Assembly (NCBI RefSeq): GCF_021606685.1 | Contig: NZ_WKCB01000017.1 | Location: 1-64,000, forward strand | DNA length: 64,000 nucleotides | Source: Pseudomonas syringae | GTDB taxonomy: Bacteria > Pseudomonadota > Gammaproteobacteria > Pseudomonadales > Pseudomonadaceae | Direction: 5' to 3' | Shown here: one piece after another, positions 35,153 to 47,200 of the stretch | How the letters are laid out: each line of letters opens with the position of its first letter | How positions within the stretch are numbered: the stretch's first letter is position 1 | Notes under the pieces: model-generated | What the model saw: only the letters and a program-made list of their open reading frames with translations | Databases searched by the model: none | Told to the model about the DNA's origin: nothing | Made by a program: the position numbers and the translations under genes

Positions 35153-37150
35153 ATGACCGTCCTCAGCCGTTTTCTGCTGGTCCTGGGTGTATTGCTGGCC
35201 AGTGCCTGCGCCCAGCAACCCGCGCCATTCACTCCACCCGCGCAGCGGCCAATACCGCCCAACGAAGCGCCGTGGCCGAAAAACCATTTCCTGGGCATCG
35301 CCTATCACGACGTCGAGGACCGCGACCCCGACCAGGCCGTGGTGGCCGTGCGCACCGAGCGTTTGATCGAGCAATTGGCCTGGCTGCGGGAAAACGGTTA
35401 CCAGGCGGTCAGCGTCGACCAGATCCTGGCTGCGCGCCGTGGCGGCCCGCCCTTGCCGCCCAAAGCCATCATGCTCAGCTTCGATGACGGCTATACCAGT
35501 TTCTACACCCGGGTGATGCCGATCCTGCGGGCCTACCATTGGCCTGCGTTGCTGGCGCCAGTGGGCAGCTGGATCGACACGCCGCTGAACAAACCCGTGG
35601 ACTTCGCCGGCTCGCCGCGCCCGCGCGGTGAGTTTCTGACCTGGCAGCAGATCCGCGAAGTGTCGCAGTCGGGCCTGGTGGAAATCGCCGCGCACACTGA
35701 TGCCAGTCACACCGGGATCCTCGCCAACCCCCAGGGCAACCTGGAGCCGGCGGCGACATCCCTGCGCTACGACCCGGCCACGGGGCGCTATGAAACCCCG
35801 GCCCAGTTCCAGGCGCGGATGCGGGCGGATGTGGTGGCAATCACCAACAAGCTCCGTGCGGTGACCGGCAAGGCGCCGCGGGTATGGGTATGGCCCTATG
35901 GCGCGGCCAAGGGCACCTCGCTGGCGGTTGTCGGCGAGCAGGGCTACCAGATGGCCCTGACCCTGGATGACGGCCTCGACGACACGCGCAACCTGATGAA
36001 CAGCCCGCGCTTCCTGGTGGCGTCCGACCCGGACGGCGAGCATTTCGCCAACAGCATTGTCGCAGTGCAAACCCCGGCACCGCTTAGGGTGCTGCATGTG
36101 GACCTGGACAACGTCTACGACCCGGACCCTGCCCAGCAGGCACGCAACCTCGATCAGTTGGTACAGCGCGTGGTGGACATGGGCGCAGGCACCGTGTTCC
36201 TGCAAGCCTTTGCCGACCCCAAGGGGGACGGCCTGGTGCATGAACTGTACTTCCCCAACCGCCACTTGCCGGTGCGTGCCGACCTGTTCAACCGCGTTTC
36301 CTGGCAGCTGCACACCCGCGCCCATGCTGCGGTGTACGCCTGGATGCCGGTGCTGAGTTTCGCCCTCGATTCCAAGCTGCCGCGCGTGACCCGCTGGGAC
36401 CCGAAAACCGGCAAGGTCGGCACCGACCCTGACCAGTACAAACGCCTGTCGCCGTTCGACCCGCAGGTGCGCAAGATCATCGGCGAGATCTATGAGGACC
36501 TGGCGCGCAACAATGCCATCGACGGCGTGCTCTACCACGACGATGCCGTGCTGTCGGACTTCGAAGACGCCAGCCCCGCTGCGCTCAAGGCCTACGCCGC
36601 CAACGGCCTGCCCGACAGCATCGCGGCCCTGCGTGCCGACCCTGCCGTGATGCAACGCTGGACGCGTTTCAAAAGCCGCTACCTGATCGACTTCACCCAT
36701 GAGCTGACCGCCAAGGTCCGCGCCATCGGTGGGCCGCAGGTGCAGACCGCACGCAATATCTTTGCCGAACCCATGCTCAACCCGACCAGTGAGGCCTGGT
36801 TTGCGCAGAACCTCGATGATTTCCTCCAGGCTTACGACTGGACCGCGCCCATGGCCATGCCGCTGATGGAAGGTGAAGCGCTCAGCACCTCTAATGCCTG
36901 GCTGGAAAAGCTGGTGGCCACGGTCAAGGCCCGCCCCGGTGCGCTGCAGCGAACGGTCTTCGAACTGCAAGCCAAAGACTGGCGCACCAAGGCTGCGCCC
37001 GATATCGACGGCGCGCAGATGGCTGAATGGATAGGTGTGCTCAAGCGCCAGGGGGTCACGAGTTTTGGCTACTACCCGGACAACTTCCTGGAAAATTCCC
37101 CGGACCTCAAGACTGTGCGTCCGGCCCTTTCCAACCAATGGAACCCTTGA
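35153..37150 (+). CDS. pgaB: PgaB: poly-N-acetylglucosamine N-deacetylase lipoprotein
   Basis: This 665-residue periplasmic protein partially de-N-acetylates PNAG. The lipobox ASAC puts the lipidated Cys at residue 19. The NodB/CE4 deacetylase domain follows, with the motif SFDDGY at about 105-110 and H-T-D-A-S-H later. The C-terminal half is the GH13-like PNAG-binding/hydrolase domain, with [34 protein letters not shown] and [11 protein letters not shown]. It follows pgaA by 12 bases and is of normal length. Confidence 0.94.
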   Translation: MTVLSRFLLVLGVLLASACAQQPAPFTPPAQRPIPPNEAPWPKNHFLGIAYHDVEDRDPDQAVVAVRTERLIEQLAWLRENGYQAVSVDQILAARRGGPPLPPKAIMLSFDDGYTSFYTRVMPILRAYHWPALLAPVGSWIDTPLNKPVDFAGSPRPRGEFLTWQQIREVSQSGLVEIAAHTDASHTGILANPQGNLEPAATSLRYDPATGRYETPAQFQARMRADVVAITNKLRAVTGKAPRVWVWPYGAAKGTSLAVVGEQGYQMALTLDDGLDDTRNLMNSPRFLVASDPDGEHFANSIVAVQTPAPLRVLHVDLDNVYDPDPAQQARNLDQLVQRVVDMGAGTVFLQAFADPKGDGLVHELYFPNRHLPVRADLFNRVSWQLHTRAHAAVYAWMPVLSFALDSKLPRVTRWDPKTGKVGTDPDQYKRLSPFDPQVRKIIGEIYEDLARNNAIDGVLYHDDAVLSDFEDASPAALKAYAANGLPDSIAALRADPAVMQRWTRFKSRYLIDFTHELTAKVRAIGGPQVQTARNIFAEPMLNPTSEAWFAQNLDDFLQAYDWTAPMAMPLMEGEALSTSNAWLEKLVATVKARPGALQRTVFELQAKDWRTKAAPDIDGAQMAEWIGVLKRQGVTSFGYYPDNFLENSPDLKTVRPALSNQWNP

Positions 37151-37152
37151 CC

Positions 37153-38493
37153 ATGTTCGACAGAATCCTGGCTTTATTCGTGTTGGCTCTGGTGTTAGGT
37201 GTGCCCCTGGGCCTGATCTTCCTGGCCACCGGGCAGTTCCTGATGGACTTCGTGTTTTTCTACCCGTTGTTCATGTCGGCGCTGTGGATCGCCGGCGGCT
37301 TGTACTTCTGGCTGCACTGGGAGCGCCATTGGCCCTGGGAAGAAGACACGCCGGCGCCGACCCTGGCCGGCAACCCGCTGATCTCGATCATCATCCCTTG
37401 CTACAACGAAGGGGAGAACGCCGCCGATACCATCCATGCGGCGCTCGAGCAGCTGTACCCGAACATCGAAGTGATCGCCGTCAATGACGGCTCCACGGAC
37501 AACACCGCTGCGGTGCTCGACGCCCTGGCACTGGAGCACCCACGCCTGCGCGTGCTGCACCTGGCGCAGAACCAGGGCAAGGCGGTGGCCCTGCGCATGG
37601 GCGCTGTGGCCGCGCGCAGCGAGTACCTGGTGTGCATCGACGGCGATGCGTTGCTCGACAAAAATGCGGCGGCCTATATGGTCGCGCCGATGCTCGACAA
37701 CCCGCGCCTGGGCGCCGTCACCGGCAACCCGCGCATCCGCACACGTTCGACCTTGATCGGGCGGGTGCAGGTAGGCGAGTTCTCTTCGATCATCGGCTTG
37801 ATCAAGCGTACACAGCGGGTGTTCGGTCGGATCTTCACGGTGTCCGGCGTGGTCGTGGCGTTTCGCAAGAAGGCGCTGGACCGCATCGATTACTGGAGCA
37901 CCGACATGATCACCGAGGACATCGATGTCAGTTGGAAGCTGCAACTCGATCATTGGAGCATTTTCTACGAGCCCCGCGCCCTGTGCTGGATTCTGATGCC
38001 GGAAACCGTCGGCGGCCTGTGGAAGCAGCGTCTGCGCTGGGCTCAAGGCGGCGCCGAGGTGCTGTTCAAGAACATCCGTGGGATCTGGCAATGGCGCCAT
38101 CGCTACCTGTGGCCGCTGCTGTTTGAATACTGCCTGTCCACCGGTTGGGCCTTTACCTTCCTGCTGTCGGTGATCTTCTGGGGCCTGGGCAAATTCATGG
38201 TGCTGCCGCCGGCACTCACGGTGGCCTCCCTGGTACCCCCGGCATTTACCGGCCTGGTGCTGGCGATGGTGTGCCTGCTGCAGTTTGCGGTGAGCATCCT
38301 GATCGACCGTCGTTACGAGAAGGACCTGTGGAAAACCCTGTTCTGGACCGTGTGGTACCCGATGGTGTTCTGGCTGGTCAGCCTGTTCACCACCCTGGTG
38401 AGTTTTCCCAAGGTGCTCTTCAACCAGCACCAGAAGCGTGCGCGCTGGGTCAGCCCGGATCGCGGTATCAAACCTGCTGAAGAGGAGGCGTGA
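37153..38493 (+). CDS. pgaC: PgaC: PNAG synthase glycosyltransferase
   Basis: This inner-membrane GT2 processive transferase has 446 residues. Hydrophobic helices flank a cytosolic domain with [47 protein letters not shown] and the Q-x-x-R-W motif QRLRWAQGG. It polymerises UDP-GlcNAc together with PgaD, and c-di-GMP stimulates this pair in other bacteria. The ATG at 37153, two bases after the pgaB stop, is chosen; a longer frame from 37027 and an ATG at 37138 lie within pgaB. Confidence 0.94.
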   Translation: MFDRILALFVLALVLGVPLGLIFLATGQFLMDFVFFYPLFMSALWIAGGLYFWLHWERHWPWEEDTPAPTLAGNPLISIIIPCYNEGENAADTIHAALEQLYPNIEVIAVNDGSTDNTAAVLDALALEHPRLRVLHLAQNQGKAVALRMGAVAARSEYLVCIDGDALLDKNAAAYMVAPMLDNPRLGAVTGNPRIRTRSTLIGRVQVGEFSSIIGLIKRTQRVFGRIFTVSGVVVAFRKKALDRIDYWSTDMITEDIDVSWKLQLDHWSIFYEPRALCWILMPETVGGLWKQRLRWAQGGAEVLFKNIRGIWQWRHRYLWPLLFEYCLSTGWAFTFLLSVIFWGLGKFMVLPPALTVASLVPPAFTGLVLAMVCLLQFAVSILIDRRYEKDLWKTLFWTVWYPMVFWLVSLFTTLVSFPKVLFNQHQKRARWVSPDRGIKPAEEEA

Positions 38494-38495
38494 TC

Positions 38496-38978
38496 ATGAA
38501 ACTGGTCAGAACCCGCCAACGTTCCGTGATGTGGATCATCGATGTCCTGCTGACCCTGATGGCCTGGGCCGGGTTGATCTGGCTGCTGGCCCGCGGGATT
38601 GGCTCGATGCTGGAAACCCACGGTGGCCCGCGCATCGAGGCGCCGATTTTTGCGGCGCTCAACACCCTGCAGATCTACTTGTGGATCGCCGTTTTCAACG
38701 CGGTGATCCTGATCAGCTGGGCACGCTACCAACAACACCGCGGCCGCCAGTTCGCCCAGCGCCGCGCCGACGCCAAGGCCCTGACCGACAAAAGCCTGAG
38801 CGAAAGCTTCAGCCTGGGCGACGGCGATCTGGAGCAGCTGCGCCGTCCGGGCGTATTGGTGATCCATAACGACGAGGAGGGCGGGGTTGCGCAAGTGACA
38901 TCCCACGTCTCGCGTGACGTGGAAAAGCCCGGTTTGACCCTGGTGCCCGGCCAGGACCGCGACAAGGACGTCAGCTGA
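38496..38978 (+). CDS. pgaD: PgaD: PNAG synthase accessory subunit
   Basis: This protein of about 160 residues has two N-terminal membrane helices (VMWIIDVLLTLMAWAGLIWLL and LQIYLWIAVFNAVILISW), followed by a cytosolic tail, as in PgaD. With PgaC it forms the c-di-GMP-responsive synthase. AGGAGG seven bases before the ATG at 38496 decides the start over an in-frame GTG at 38490 that overlaps pgaC. Confidence 0.92.
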   Translation: MKLVRTRQRSVMWIIDVLLTLMAWAGLIWLLARGIGSMLETHGGPRIEAPIFAALNTLQIYLWIAVFNAVILISWARYQQHRGRQFAQRRADAKALTDKSLSESFSLGDGDLEQLRRPGVLVIHNDEEGGVAQVTSHVSRDVEKPGLTLVPGQDRDKDVS

Positions 38979-38994
38979 ATCAACCTGGACTTAA

Positions 38995-39123
38995 GTGGCG
39001 AGCGGGCTTGCCCGCGTTGGGCTGCGAAGCGGCCCCAAAATCAGTCAGTCGATTTCTAGCTGAAAATGTGCGGCGCCGAATGGGGCCGCTTCGCGCCCCA
39101 ACGCGGGCAAGCCCGCTCGCCAC
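38995..39123. repeat. Long REPIN after pgaD
   Basis: GTGGCGAGCGGGCTTGCCCG pairs with its inverted copy CGGGCAAGCCCGCTCGCCAC 120 bases later. Here the arms are extended: CGTTGGGCTGCGAAGCGGCCCC on the left matches GGGGCCGCTTCGCGCCCCAACG on the right, giving a much longer stem than the other REPINs. It ends the pga operon and could strongly affect mRNA stability. Confidence 0.88.
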
Positions 39124-39500
39124 ATAGGCCAGGCACCACATAGGCCAGGCCACCACCCTAGGCCGTTTGTTACATGGGTGTGAATGCCCATAAGTGCGAT
39201 CCAATTCACAAAATGGCCGAGAACTTTTTTGCATTTTTCGGTACTAACTTATCTCGGCAATAAACTTGATGGCCAACTAGTGGCAACTTTCAAGTTATCC
39301 GACGAACCGCTATCAAAACAGTAACCGCTTGTCGGAATAATACTTCCAGTCACAGGCTGTCTGTCTTTTTGATAATTTTTTATTGTTATTAATCAAGTAG
39401 TTGGCCGATTAGCAAGCGCGAATGGGTAACTAATCCGATTTCTTGGGTTAGTGGAAGTTCGATGTTAGTTTGCCGCCAGTTGATTTTCGATGGATCGAAC
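39124..39500. other. AT-rich region upstream of the two-partner secretion locus
   Basis: About 380 bases have no credible gene. A short direct repeat, CACATAGGCCAGGCAC/CACATAGGCCAGGCCAC, stands at 39121-39155. The rest is AT-rich (TTTTTGATAATTTTTTATTG around 39366) and looks like a promoter or silencer-binding region for the operon that begins at 39501. I see no named operator. Confidence 0.5.
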
Positions 39501-41222
39501 ATGTCGTTGTTATTGCCACGGACTCGGTATTTCCTGTGCACTTTGTTGCTCGCTTATTTGAGCCTCAACAGCGCCACGGCCGCCCCGACGCCAGGGGATC
39601 AGGACCTGATTCGCGATCGCCAGAATCGCCTGCTCGAAGAGCAGCGCCGGCGCCTGGAAGAGCTTCAGGACCTGCCCGGCAAAGAAGCCGCTCCCCAGGC
39701 CCCGGCGCTGCCTGCCGATACCCGTTGCTTCCCCATCAAAGACATCGAGCTCAAGGGCGCCGACAGCCTTACCGCCGCCGACCGCACACGCCTGCTCAAG
39801 CCCTATGCCGGCGAGTGCCTGGGCGTTGCGCAGCTCAATGAATTGCTCAAGGTCATCACCGACTACTACATTGCCAAAGGCTGGGTTACCAGCCGCGCCT
39901 ACCTGCCGCAACAGGACCTCTCCAGCGGCCACCTGCAAGTGCTGGTGGTCGAGGGCAAACTCGAAGGGTTGAAGGGCGCACAAGGCAGCAGCGTGACCGA
40001 CCGCGAACTGGCCATGGCCTTTCCCGGCAAGGTCGGCGAGGCGCTCAACCTGCGTGAAGTCGAGCAACTGGTGGACCAGTTGAGCCGCTTGCCCTCCAGG
40101 CAGGCACAGATGGAATTGACCCCAGGCAGTGAGGTGGGCGGCAGCGAAGTGCTGGTCCGCAACGAGCCGCAAAAGCCTTGGCGCGCCAGCCTGTCACGCC
40201 ACAACGATGGCCAGAAAAGCACCGGCGAACAGCAGTGGGGCGCTGGCCTGGAGTGGGACAGCCCCCTTGGCCTGGCCGATCAACTGGTCGTGCGCGGCGG
40301 CCATGACGCCATGAGCGACCACCAGAAAACCTCGAAAAACAGCATGTTCTATTACAACGTGCCGTGGGGCTGGTGGAATTTCAGTTACACCTACAGCGAG
40401 AGCGATTACCGCACGTACAGCTTGACCCAGGGCTTGAAGGTCAAGCAAAACGGCGACAGCCAGAATCACCAACTGCGCGCCGAGCGCGTGATCCATCGCG
40501 ACGATGTGAGCAAGACCTCGGTCAACGTTGGCCTGGCGCATGTGCGTACCAACAATTACGTGCTCGACACCCGCATCGGTGGCAGCAGCAACCGCCTCAG
40601 CGAGTTCCAGGTCGGCGTCAACCATGGGCGGCGCATCGGCAGTGCCTTCGTCAACATGGATGTAGGAATGCAGAACGGCATCGGCGCCTTCGACGCGCAG
40701 AGCGATGACCAGACGCGCCTGCGCGGCGACCTCACCCCCACACCGCGCTATCGCAAATACACCGCCACCCTGAGCTACCTGCAGCCCTTCACGCTGTGGG
40801 GCGAGTCGTTGAGTTTTTCCAGCCTGGCCACCGGGCAGCGCAGTGAAGACGTGCTGTTCGCAGCACAGCGCATGAGCCTTGGTGGCTCGTACTCGGTGCG
40901 AGGCTTCAAGGACCAGCAATTGAACGGCGACAGCGGCGGCTACTGGCGTAACGAAGTGCGCTGGGCACGGCCTGTGACCCTCGACTGGATGCGCCCCGCC
41001 TTTGCCGAATACGGTGCCAGCGTCGGCTATGACCAGGGCGTGATTCGCAACGATCGCTACAACGATACCCAGCACGGCCGTGTGTCGAGTAACTCCATCG
41101 AACTGTTCGCCCGTGGCAGGCACGTCAGCACCAGCGTGACCTTTGCTCATTCCCTGGAGAGACCCGGTGTGGTGACCGAGCGCGAAGCGCCGGTGTATTT
41201 CCACCTGGATTTCTTCCTGTAA
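39501..41222 (+). CDS. TpsB/CdiB-like outer membrane transporter
   Basis: This 573-residue two-partner secretion transporter carries the TpsA protein across the outer membrane. The signal peptide (MSLLLPRTRYFLCTLLLAYLSLNSATA) is followed by a helix-rich plug region and POTRA domains (CFPIKDIELKGADSLTAADRTRLL). The 16-strand barrel holds the family motif VRGF in SYSVRGFKDQQLNGD and ends in FHLDFFL. The ATG at 39501 begins directly at the signal peptide; an upstream frame from 39462 adds 13 unconvincing residues. It lies 30 bases before the gene for its substrate. Confidence 0.93.
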   Translation: MSLLLPRTRYFLCTLLLAYLSLNSATAAPTPGDQDLIRDRQNRLLEEQRRRLEELQDLPGKEAAPQAPALPADTRCFPIKDIELKGADSLTAADRTRLLKPYAGECLGVAQLNELLKVITDYYIAKGWVTSRAYLPQQDLSSGHLQVLVVEGKLEGLKGAQGSSVTDRELAMAFPGKVGEALNLREVEQLVDQLSRLPSRQAQMELTPGSEVGGSEVLVRNEPQKPWRASLSRHNDGQKSTGEQQWGAGLEWDSPLGLADQLVVRGGHDAMSDHQKTSKNSMFYYNVPWGWWNFSYTYSESDYRTYSLTQGLKVKQNGDSQNHQLRAERVIHRDDVSKTSVNVGLAHVRTNNYVLDTRIGGSSNRLSEFQVGVNHGRRIGSAFVNMDVGMQNGIGAFDAQSDDQTRLRGDLTPTPRYRKYTATLSYLQPFTLWGESLSFSSLATGQRSEDVLFAAQRMSLGGSYSVRGFKDQQLNGDSGGYWRNEVRWARPVTLDWMRPAFAEYGASVGYDQGVIRNDRYNDTQHGRVSSNSIELFARGRHVSTSVTFAHSLERPGVVTEREAPVYFHLDFFL

Positions 41223-41252
41223 TTCAACGCCCGCTGCCTTGAGATTTTGAAT

Positions 41253-44200
41253 ATGGATGTTCGCCCTGTTTCTGCCCTGAAAACCCTGAGCCAGCGTGGC
41301 TTGGCGTTGATCCTGGCCAACGCGCTGTTCTGGCAGCCGCTGCTGGCCCAAGCCGACGGTATCGTGGTCAGCGGCCCGGGCACCACGCTTGGCCAGGCAG
41401 GCAACGGCGTGCCCGTGGTGAACATCGCCCGCCCCAACGGCAGCGGCCTGTCCCACAACCAGTTCAAGGACTACAACGTCGGCCCCAACGGCGTGATCCT
41501 CAACAACGCCACCGGCGTGGTGCAAAACACCCAGTTGGGCGGGATCATCGTCGGCAACCAGAACCTCAAGGGCCGCGCTGCGAAAATCATCCTCAACGAA
41601 GTAAACGGCGGCAGCCCCAGCCAGTTGCGTGGTTACACCGAAGTGGCGGGCAAATCGGCCAAAGTGATCGTGGCCAACCCCTACGGCATCACCTGCAGTG
41701 GGTGCGGCTTTATCAACACGCCCAATGTCACCTTGACCACCGGTAAGCCGATCATCGACAAGACAGGCCGTCTGGACCGCTACGAAGTGGACGGCGGTGC
41801 GGTGACCATCGACGGCCAGGGCTTGAACGCGAGTAACGTCGACCGCTTCGAGATCATCACCCGCTCGGCCAAGATCAACGCACAGATCAATGCGCGCCAA
41901 CTCACCGTGATTGCGGGGCGCAATGACGTCGATGCACAAAGCCTGAAAACCACCGCGCGCGCCGATGACGGCAGCGCCAAGCCGGAACTGGCCATCGACT
42001 CTTCGGCCCTGGGCGGCATGTACGCTGGCGCGATCAAACTGGTGGGCACCGAGGCCGGTGTGGGCGTGAAACTCGACGGCACGCTGGCGGCCAGTGGCGG
42101 CGATATCCAGCTCGACGCCAACGGCCATCTGAGCATGGCGCAGGCGTCGGCCAGTGGCGCGGTGGACATCAAGGCCGCGAGCCTGGACGCCAATGGTCCG
42201 GTCTACGCCGGTACCCGCCTCAAGGCGCAAACCAAGGGCGAGCTGAAAAACCGCAAAAGCCTGGCTGCCCGTGACAGCATCACCCTGGCCAGCAACGGCC
42301 AACTGACCAACAACGGCATCATCGAAGCCGGGGTCAACGTCGACAACACCCGCAATGCCGGTGGCGACGTCACCCTCGACGCGCAGAACCTCACCAACAC
42401 CGGCACGGTGATCGCCAATCGCGACCTCACCGCCACCGTCACACAACACCTGGACAACCAGGGTGCCAGCCTGAGCGCCAAGCAGACGCTGAACATCACT
42501 GCCGGTAGCCTCGACAACCGCAACCTAGGCAAATTGCTCAGCGATGGCGTACAAACCCTCAATGTTGCCGGCCTGCTCGATAACAGCCAGGGCGGCATCA
42601 TCGACAGCACCGGCGCGTTCACCCTGCACGGCAATAGCCTGAACAACAGTGACGGTAACGTCACCGGTGCCAGCACGGTTACCCTCGACCTGCTCGGTGA
42701 CTTGATCAACCGTAACGGCAAGCTGGCGAGTGCCGGGCCGTTGCTGGTCCAGCGCGCTGCACACATCGACAACCAGGGCGGCAAACTTGCCAGCCAGGGC
42801 CTGCTGACCCTGTTCGCCAACAGCATCGACAACCAGAACAACGGCACGATGGCCGCCAATGAAGGCCTGAGCATCACCGCCGGCGGCCTGGTGCAAAACG
42901 GTGCGAATGGCCTGATCCACAGCGAAAAAGCCGGCGTCACGATCACTGCCGGCACCCTCAATAACGACGGCGGACGCATTGCGGCCAAAGCCGGGAATAC
43001 GGTGATCGACGCCACCGACTTCAACAACGGCAGCGGTGCGGTATTCGCCCGTAATCGCGTGGGCCTCTCGGGTGTGAATGTGGATAACGGCGGCGAGATC
43101 GCCGCCGACCAGGTTGATCTGCGCCTCACCGGCGCGCTGACCAACCGTGGCTTGATCGAAAGCGCCACGACCCTGGATGTCGACACCGCCAGCCTCAACA
43201 ACAGTGGGCAGATGCGCGCCCTCGGCACGGCCGGCAAAACCCGCTACGCCATCGGCGGCCTGCTCAATAACAGCGGCAGTCTGGAAACCGCCAACGACCA
43301 ACTGAGCCTCGCCGCCACCGCCTTCCAGAACACCGGTGGCAAGGTGTTGCACGTGGGCACCGGTGTGCTCGACCTCACGGGCATCAGCCTCGATGACGTC
43401 GGCGGCAGCCTCGTGACCCTCGGCGACCTGACCCTGGACAAAACCCACTGGACCAACAGCACCGCCATTGAGGCCGGGCGCCTGACGGTCAACGTCGACA
43501 ACCTGCAACAGACCGCCACCGGCAAATTGCTTGGCACCCGCAGCCTGGTCGGCAAAGGCCAGGACTGGACCGTCGGCGGCACCCTCGCCAGCCAGGGCAG
43601 CCTCGACCTGTCGGTGGGTAACGTGCTCAATGACCACGGCTTGATCTTCAGCGGTGGCGACATGAACCTGCGGGTCGACCGCCTGAAGAACCTCGGCGCC
43701 AGCATCTACGCCATGGGCAACCTGCGCATCGACCGTGACGGCCAGGGCGGGCTGGCCACCAGCATCATCAACAGCTCGGGGACCATCGAAAGCGAGCGCA
43801 ACCTGATCCTGGCCGCCAGCACCCTCGACAATATCCGCACCGTGCTGACCACCCAATCCGGCCTCTACAGCGCTTCCATCACGCCCACCGCTTGTATCGA
43901 AGGCGTGACCGGCGGCGACTGCAGTGGCGGCAAGCAGAACCGGCCGTTCCAGATCACCGAGCGCGATCACTTTATCGTCAGTGATGCGACGCCAGCCTCC
44001 AGCATCACTTCGGGCGGCGATATGCTGCTGACCGGTGGCGAGCTGCTCAACAGCAGCAGTAGCATCGCCTCCGGTGGCGCCATGACCATTCTCGTCAACC
44101 AACTGACCAACGTTGGTGTGGCCACCCACGACACCTTGTACACGCGCATTTTCACCTCCGCTCGCGAACGCAAGCCGGGAGGCTGGAACCGCTACGCGGC

Positions 44201-47200
44201 GAACTTCACCGATCGGTATTCCGTGGGCGGCACCCAATACGACGCCAACAACCTCGTTGGCCTCGAAGCCGGCCTGGCCGAATTCATCGGCACCATGGAA
44301 TCGGAGCGCATTGAACTGCGCACCACCACCGAGCTGGCGCCGTCCGATCAGAGCTATGCCGGCGTGATCCAGGCCGGTGGCGCCGTTGGCGTGAAGGCGC
44401 AGGACGGTATCGATAACCGTGTGGTGCAGCGTGGCTATAGCTACGTTGGCAGCGGTGCCAACACGCACGCACCGGGCTACTCGACCGAGGTCAGCCTCAA
44501 CCCGCAATTGCCGCCGGACGTCGCCCAGCAACAGGTCAACCCGTTGGGCCTGCCCGGCTTCGACCTGCCCACCGGGCAGAACGGCCTGTTCCATCTCAAC
44601 GATGGCAAAGGCGTGAGCGACCTGCCCAACAGCCAGTTCGCGGCCAACCCGCACAAATACCTGATTGAAACCAACCCGCTGCTCACCAACATGCGTCAGT
44701 TCATGAGCTCGGATTACATGCTGAGCAAGCTCGGCTACGACCCTGACACCGCCCAACGCCGCCTCGGTGACGGTTTCTACGAACAGCGCCTGATCCAGCA
44801 AGCCGTACTCACGCGTACCGGCCAACGGTTTATCGATGGCCAGACCAGCGACGCCGACCTGTTCAAGCACCTGATGGACAACGCCATCAGCAGCAAGGAT
44901 GCCCTCAGCCTGTCGGTGGGTGTGAGCCTCACTGCCGAGCAGGTCGCGGCCCTGACCCACGATATCGTGTGGCTGGAAGACGCCACCGTCGCCGGGCAAA
45001 AAGTGCTGGTGCCGGTGCTGTACCTGGCTCAGGCGAATAACCGTCTGGCGCCCAACGGCGCACTGATCACCGGCAGCGACGTCAACCTGATCACTGGCAG
45101 TAACCTCAATAACGCCGGTACGTTGCGCGCCACCGGCAGCCTGTTGGCGAACGTCGGCGGCAACCTCACCAACAGCGGCCTGATGCAAGCTGGCGGCCGT
45201 CTCGATCTGCTCAGCGGCAGCAACCTCACTAACCGCGCAGGCGGTGTGATTGCCGGCGGCGACGTCAACCTCACCGCCGGTGCCGACCTGCTCAACGAGC
45301 GCACCGTCACCACCCACGAAAGCGCCAGCGCCTACCGCACCGAGCGCAGCGACTTTGTCGACAGCGCCGCGCGTATCGAGTCGGCCAACACCTTGGCCCT
45401 GCGCGCAGCGGGCAACATCAACAACGTCGGCAGTGTGCTCAAGAGCGGCGCCGATACCGCGGCAACAGCGGGCGGTGACATCAACATCACGGCCTCGAAA
45501 AGCATCAACAGCGGCGCCGTCGGCAGCCGTTCAAGCTTCAACACCATTGCCCAGCAAGGCTCCGTGGTGGAGGTCGGTCGCGACCTGTCTATGCTCGCCG
45601 CGCGTGATATCAACGCCGTGGCCAGTGAGGTGGAGGCCAAGCGCGACATCAACCTGATTGCCACCCGCGACTTCAACGCTGTCGCGGCGGCCAACGAGCA
45701 GCATTCGACGTCCAACTCGAAAAAGGTCAAGAGCATCGAGGACCACGTCCAGCAGGTGTCCAGCGTGATCAAGGCTGGAGGCAAGGCCAACCTGAGCGCC
45801 GGTCAAGACCTGCAACTGGTGGCCAGCCAGGTGAATGCCGGTACCGAGGCCTATCTGGTGTCTGGTCGCAACCTTAACCTTAAAGCGGCCGAAAACCAGG
45901 ACTACAGCTTCTACAGCAAGACCAAGAAAACCTCCCAGGGCAAGAAATTCCGCCTCGATGAAACCGGCGCGGTGAACAACGTCGGCAGCCTCGTCAGCGC
46001 CGGAACCAACAGCACACTCATGGCCGGTGAAGACCTGCTGCTGGCTGGCAGTGTGGTCACGGCCGAAAAAGGCGCCGCGCAATTGGTCGCCGGGCAAGAT
46101 GTGAGCATCCTCTCGGTCAATAACGCCGACAGCGCCCGTCACGAACGCAAAGAGAGCAAAAGCAGCTGGGGCGGGCTCAAGTCGAGCAAGGTCCAGGACA
46201 AGGTCGACGAAAAACGCACCACCGCCATGGGCAGCATGGTCTCCGGCGAAACCGTCACCGTCTTGGCCGATCGCGATGCCACCGTCACCGGTTCTTCCCT
46301 GGTCAGCAGTGGCGACCTCGTCATGCAGGCCGGCCGTGACCTGACCATCGACGCGGCGCAAAACACGTTCGCCCGCACCGACATGCACAAGGAAAAAAAT
46401 CGCGACCTCACCGGTGTGCTCACCGGCAACTCGCTCGGCCTGGATGACATCACCGGCAACCAGAAACTCTACATCAACAGCTCGAAACACAACGGCACGG
46501 CCAATGAAACGACCCTCAGCGGCAGCACCATTGGCTCCAGCGCAGGCAATGTGTCGCTGACGGCGGGGCGTGAGTTGGCAGTGATTGCCAGTGACTTGGT
46601 CAGCACCAAGGACATGCAGCTCGTCGGGTCCAACGTGAACATTCTCGCGGGCGCCGAAACCGCTCGGCAAACCACTCAAGACAGCTCCAAGAGCTTGGCG
46701 GTGGGTCGGGTGATCGGCGGCGCGGTGGTCGACACGGCACGCAGCATTCGTGATGCAACTGAGGCGGCGAAGAACGCGGATGACCCGCGCCTCAAGGCGG
46801 TGAAAATCGCCCAGGCCGCGCTGGCTGCCTACAACTTGGGCGGCCAGGCCGCTGATGCCAATGGCCAGAGCACCGGCTTCAAGGACAAACAGGGTGGTAC
46901 GCCGGGCAACGGTTCGCTGATCAAGATCGGCACTGAGCTGGCCAACACGCGCAGCAAGAACAGCAGCGAATTCAACAGCCTCACCGTGCGCCAGAGCACG
47001 CTCAATGCCGGGCAAGAGCTGTCGGTGATTGCCACCGGCGCGGCGCAGGGCACGCAGGGTGATATCCAGATCACCGGCAGCAGCCTGAAGGCGGCCAACA
47101 CCGCGCTGCTGGCTGAAAACAACCTGCTGATGCAAAGCGCGCAAAACACCGTCGACCGCAAGAACCAAGGGTCGAGCAACAAGACCGCAATCGGCGCCAG

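Noticed and set aside
32687-37138. A 1483-codon open frame on the minus strand across pgaA and pgaB
   Set aside because: It is opposite two clear pga genes with family motifs and is His/Gly/Val-rich, the usual mirror of GC-rich codon bias. Similar mirror frames at 14361-17051, 42525-45317 and 45531-48425 were dropped for the same reason.
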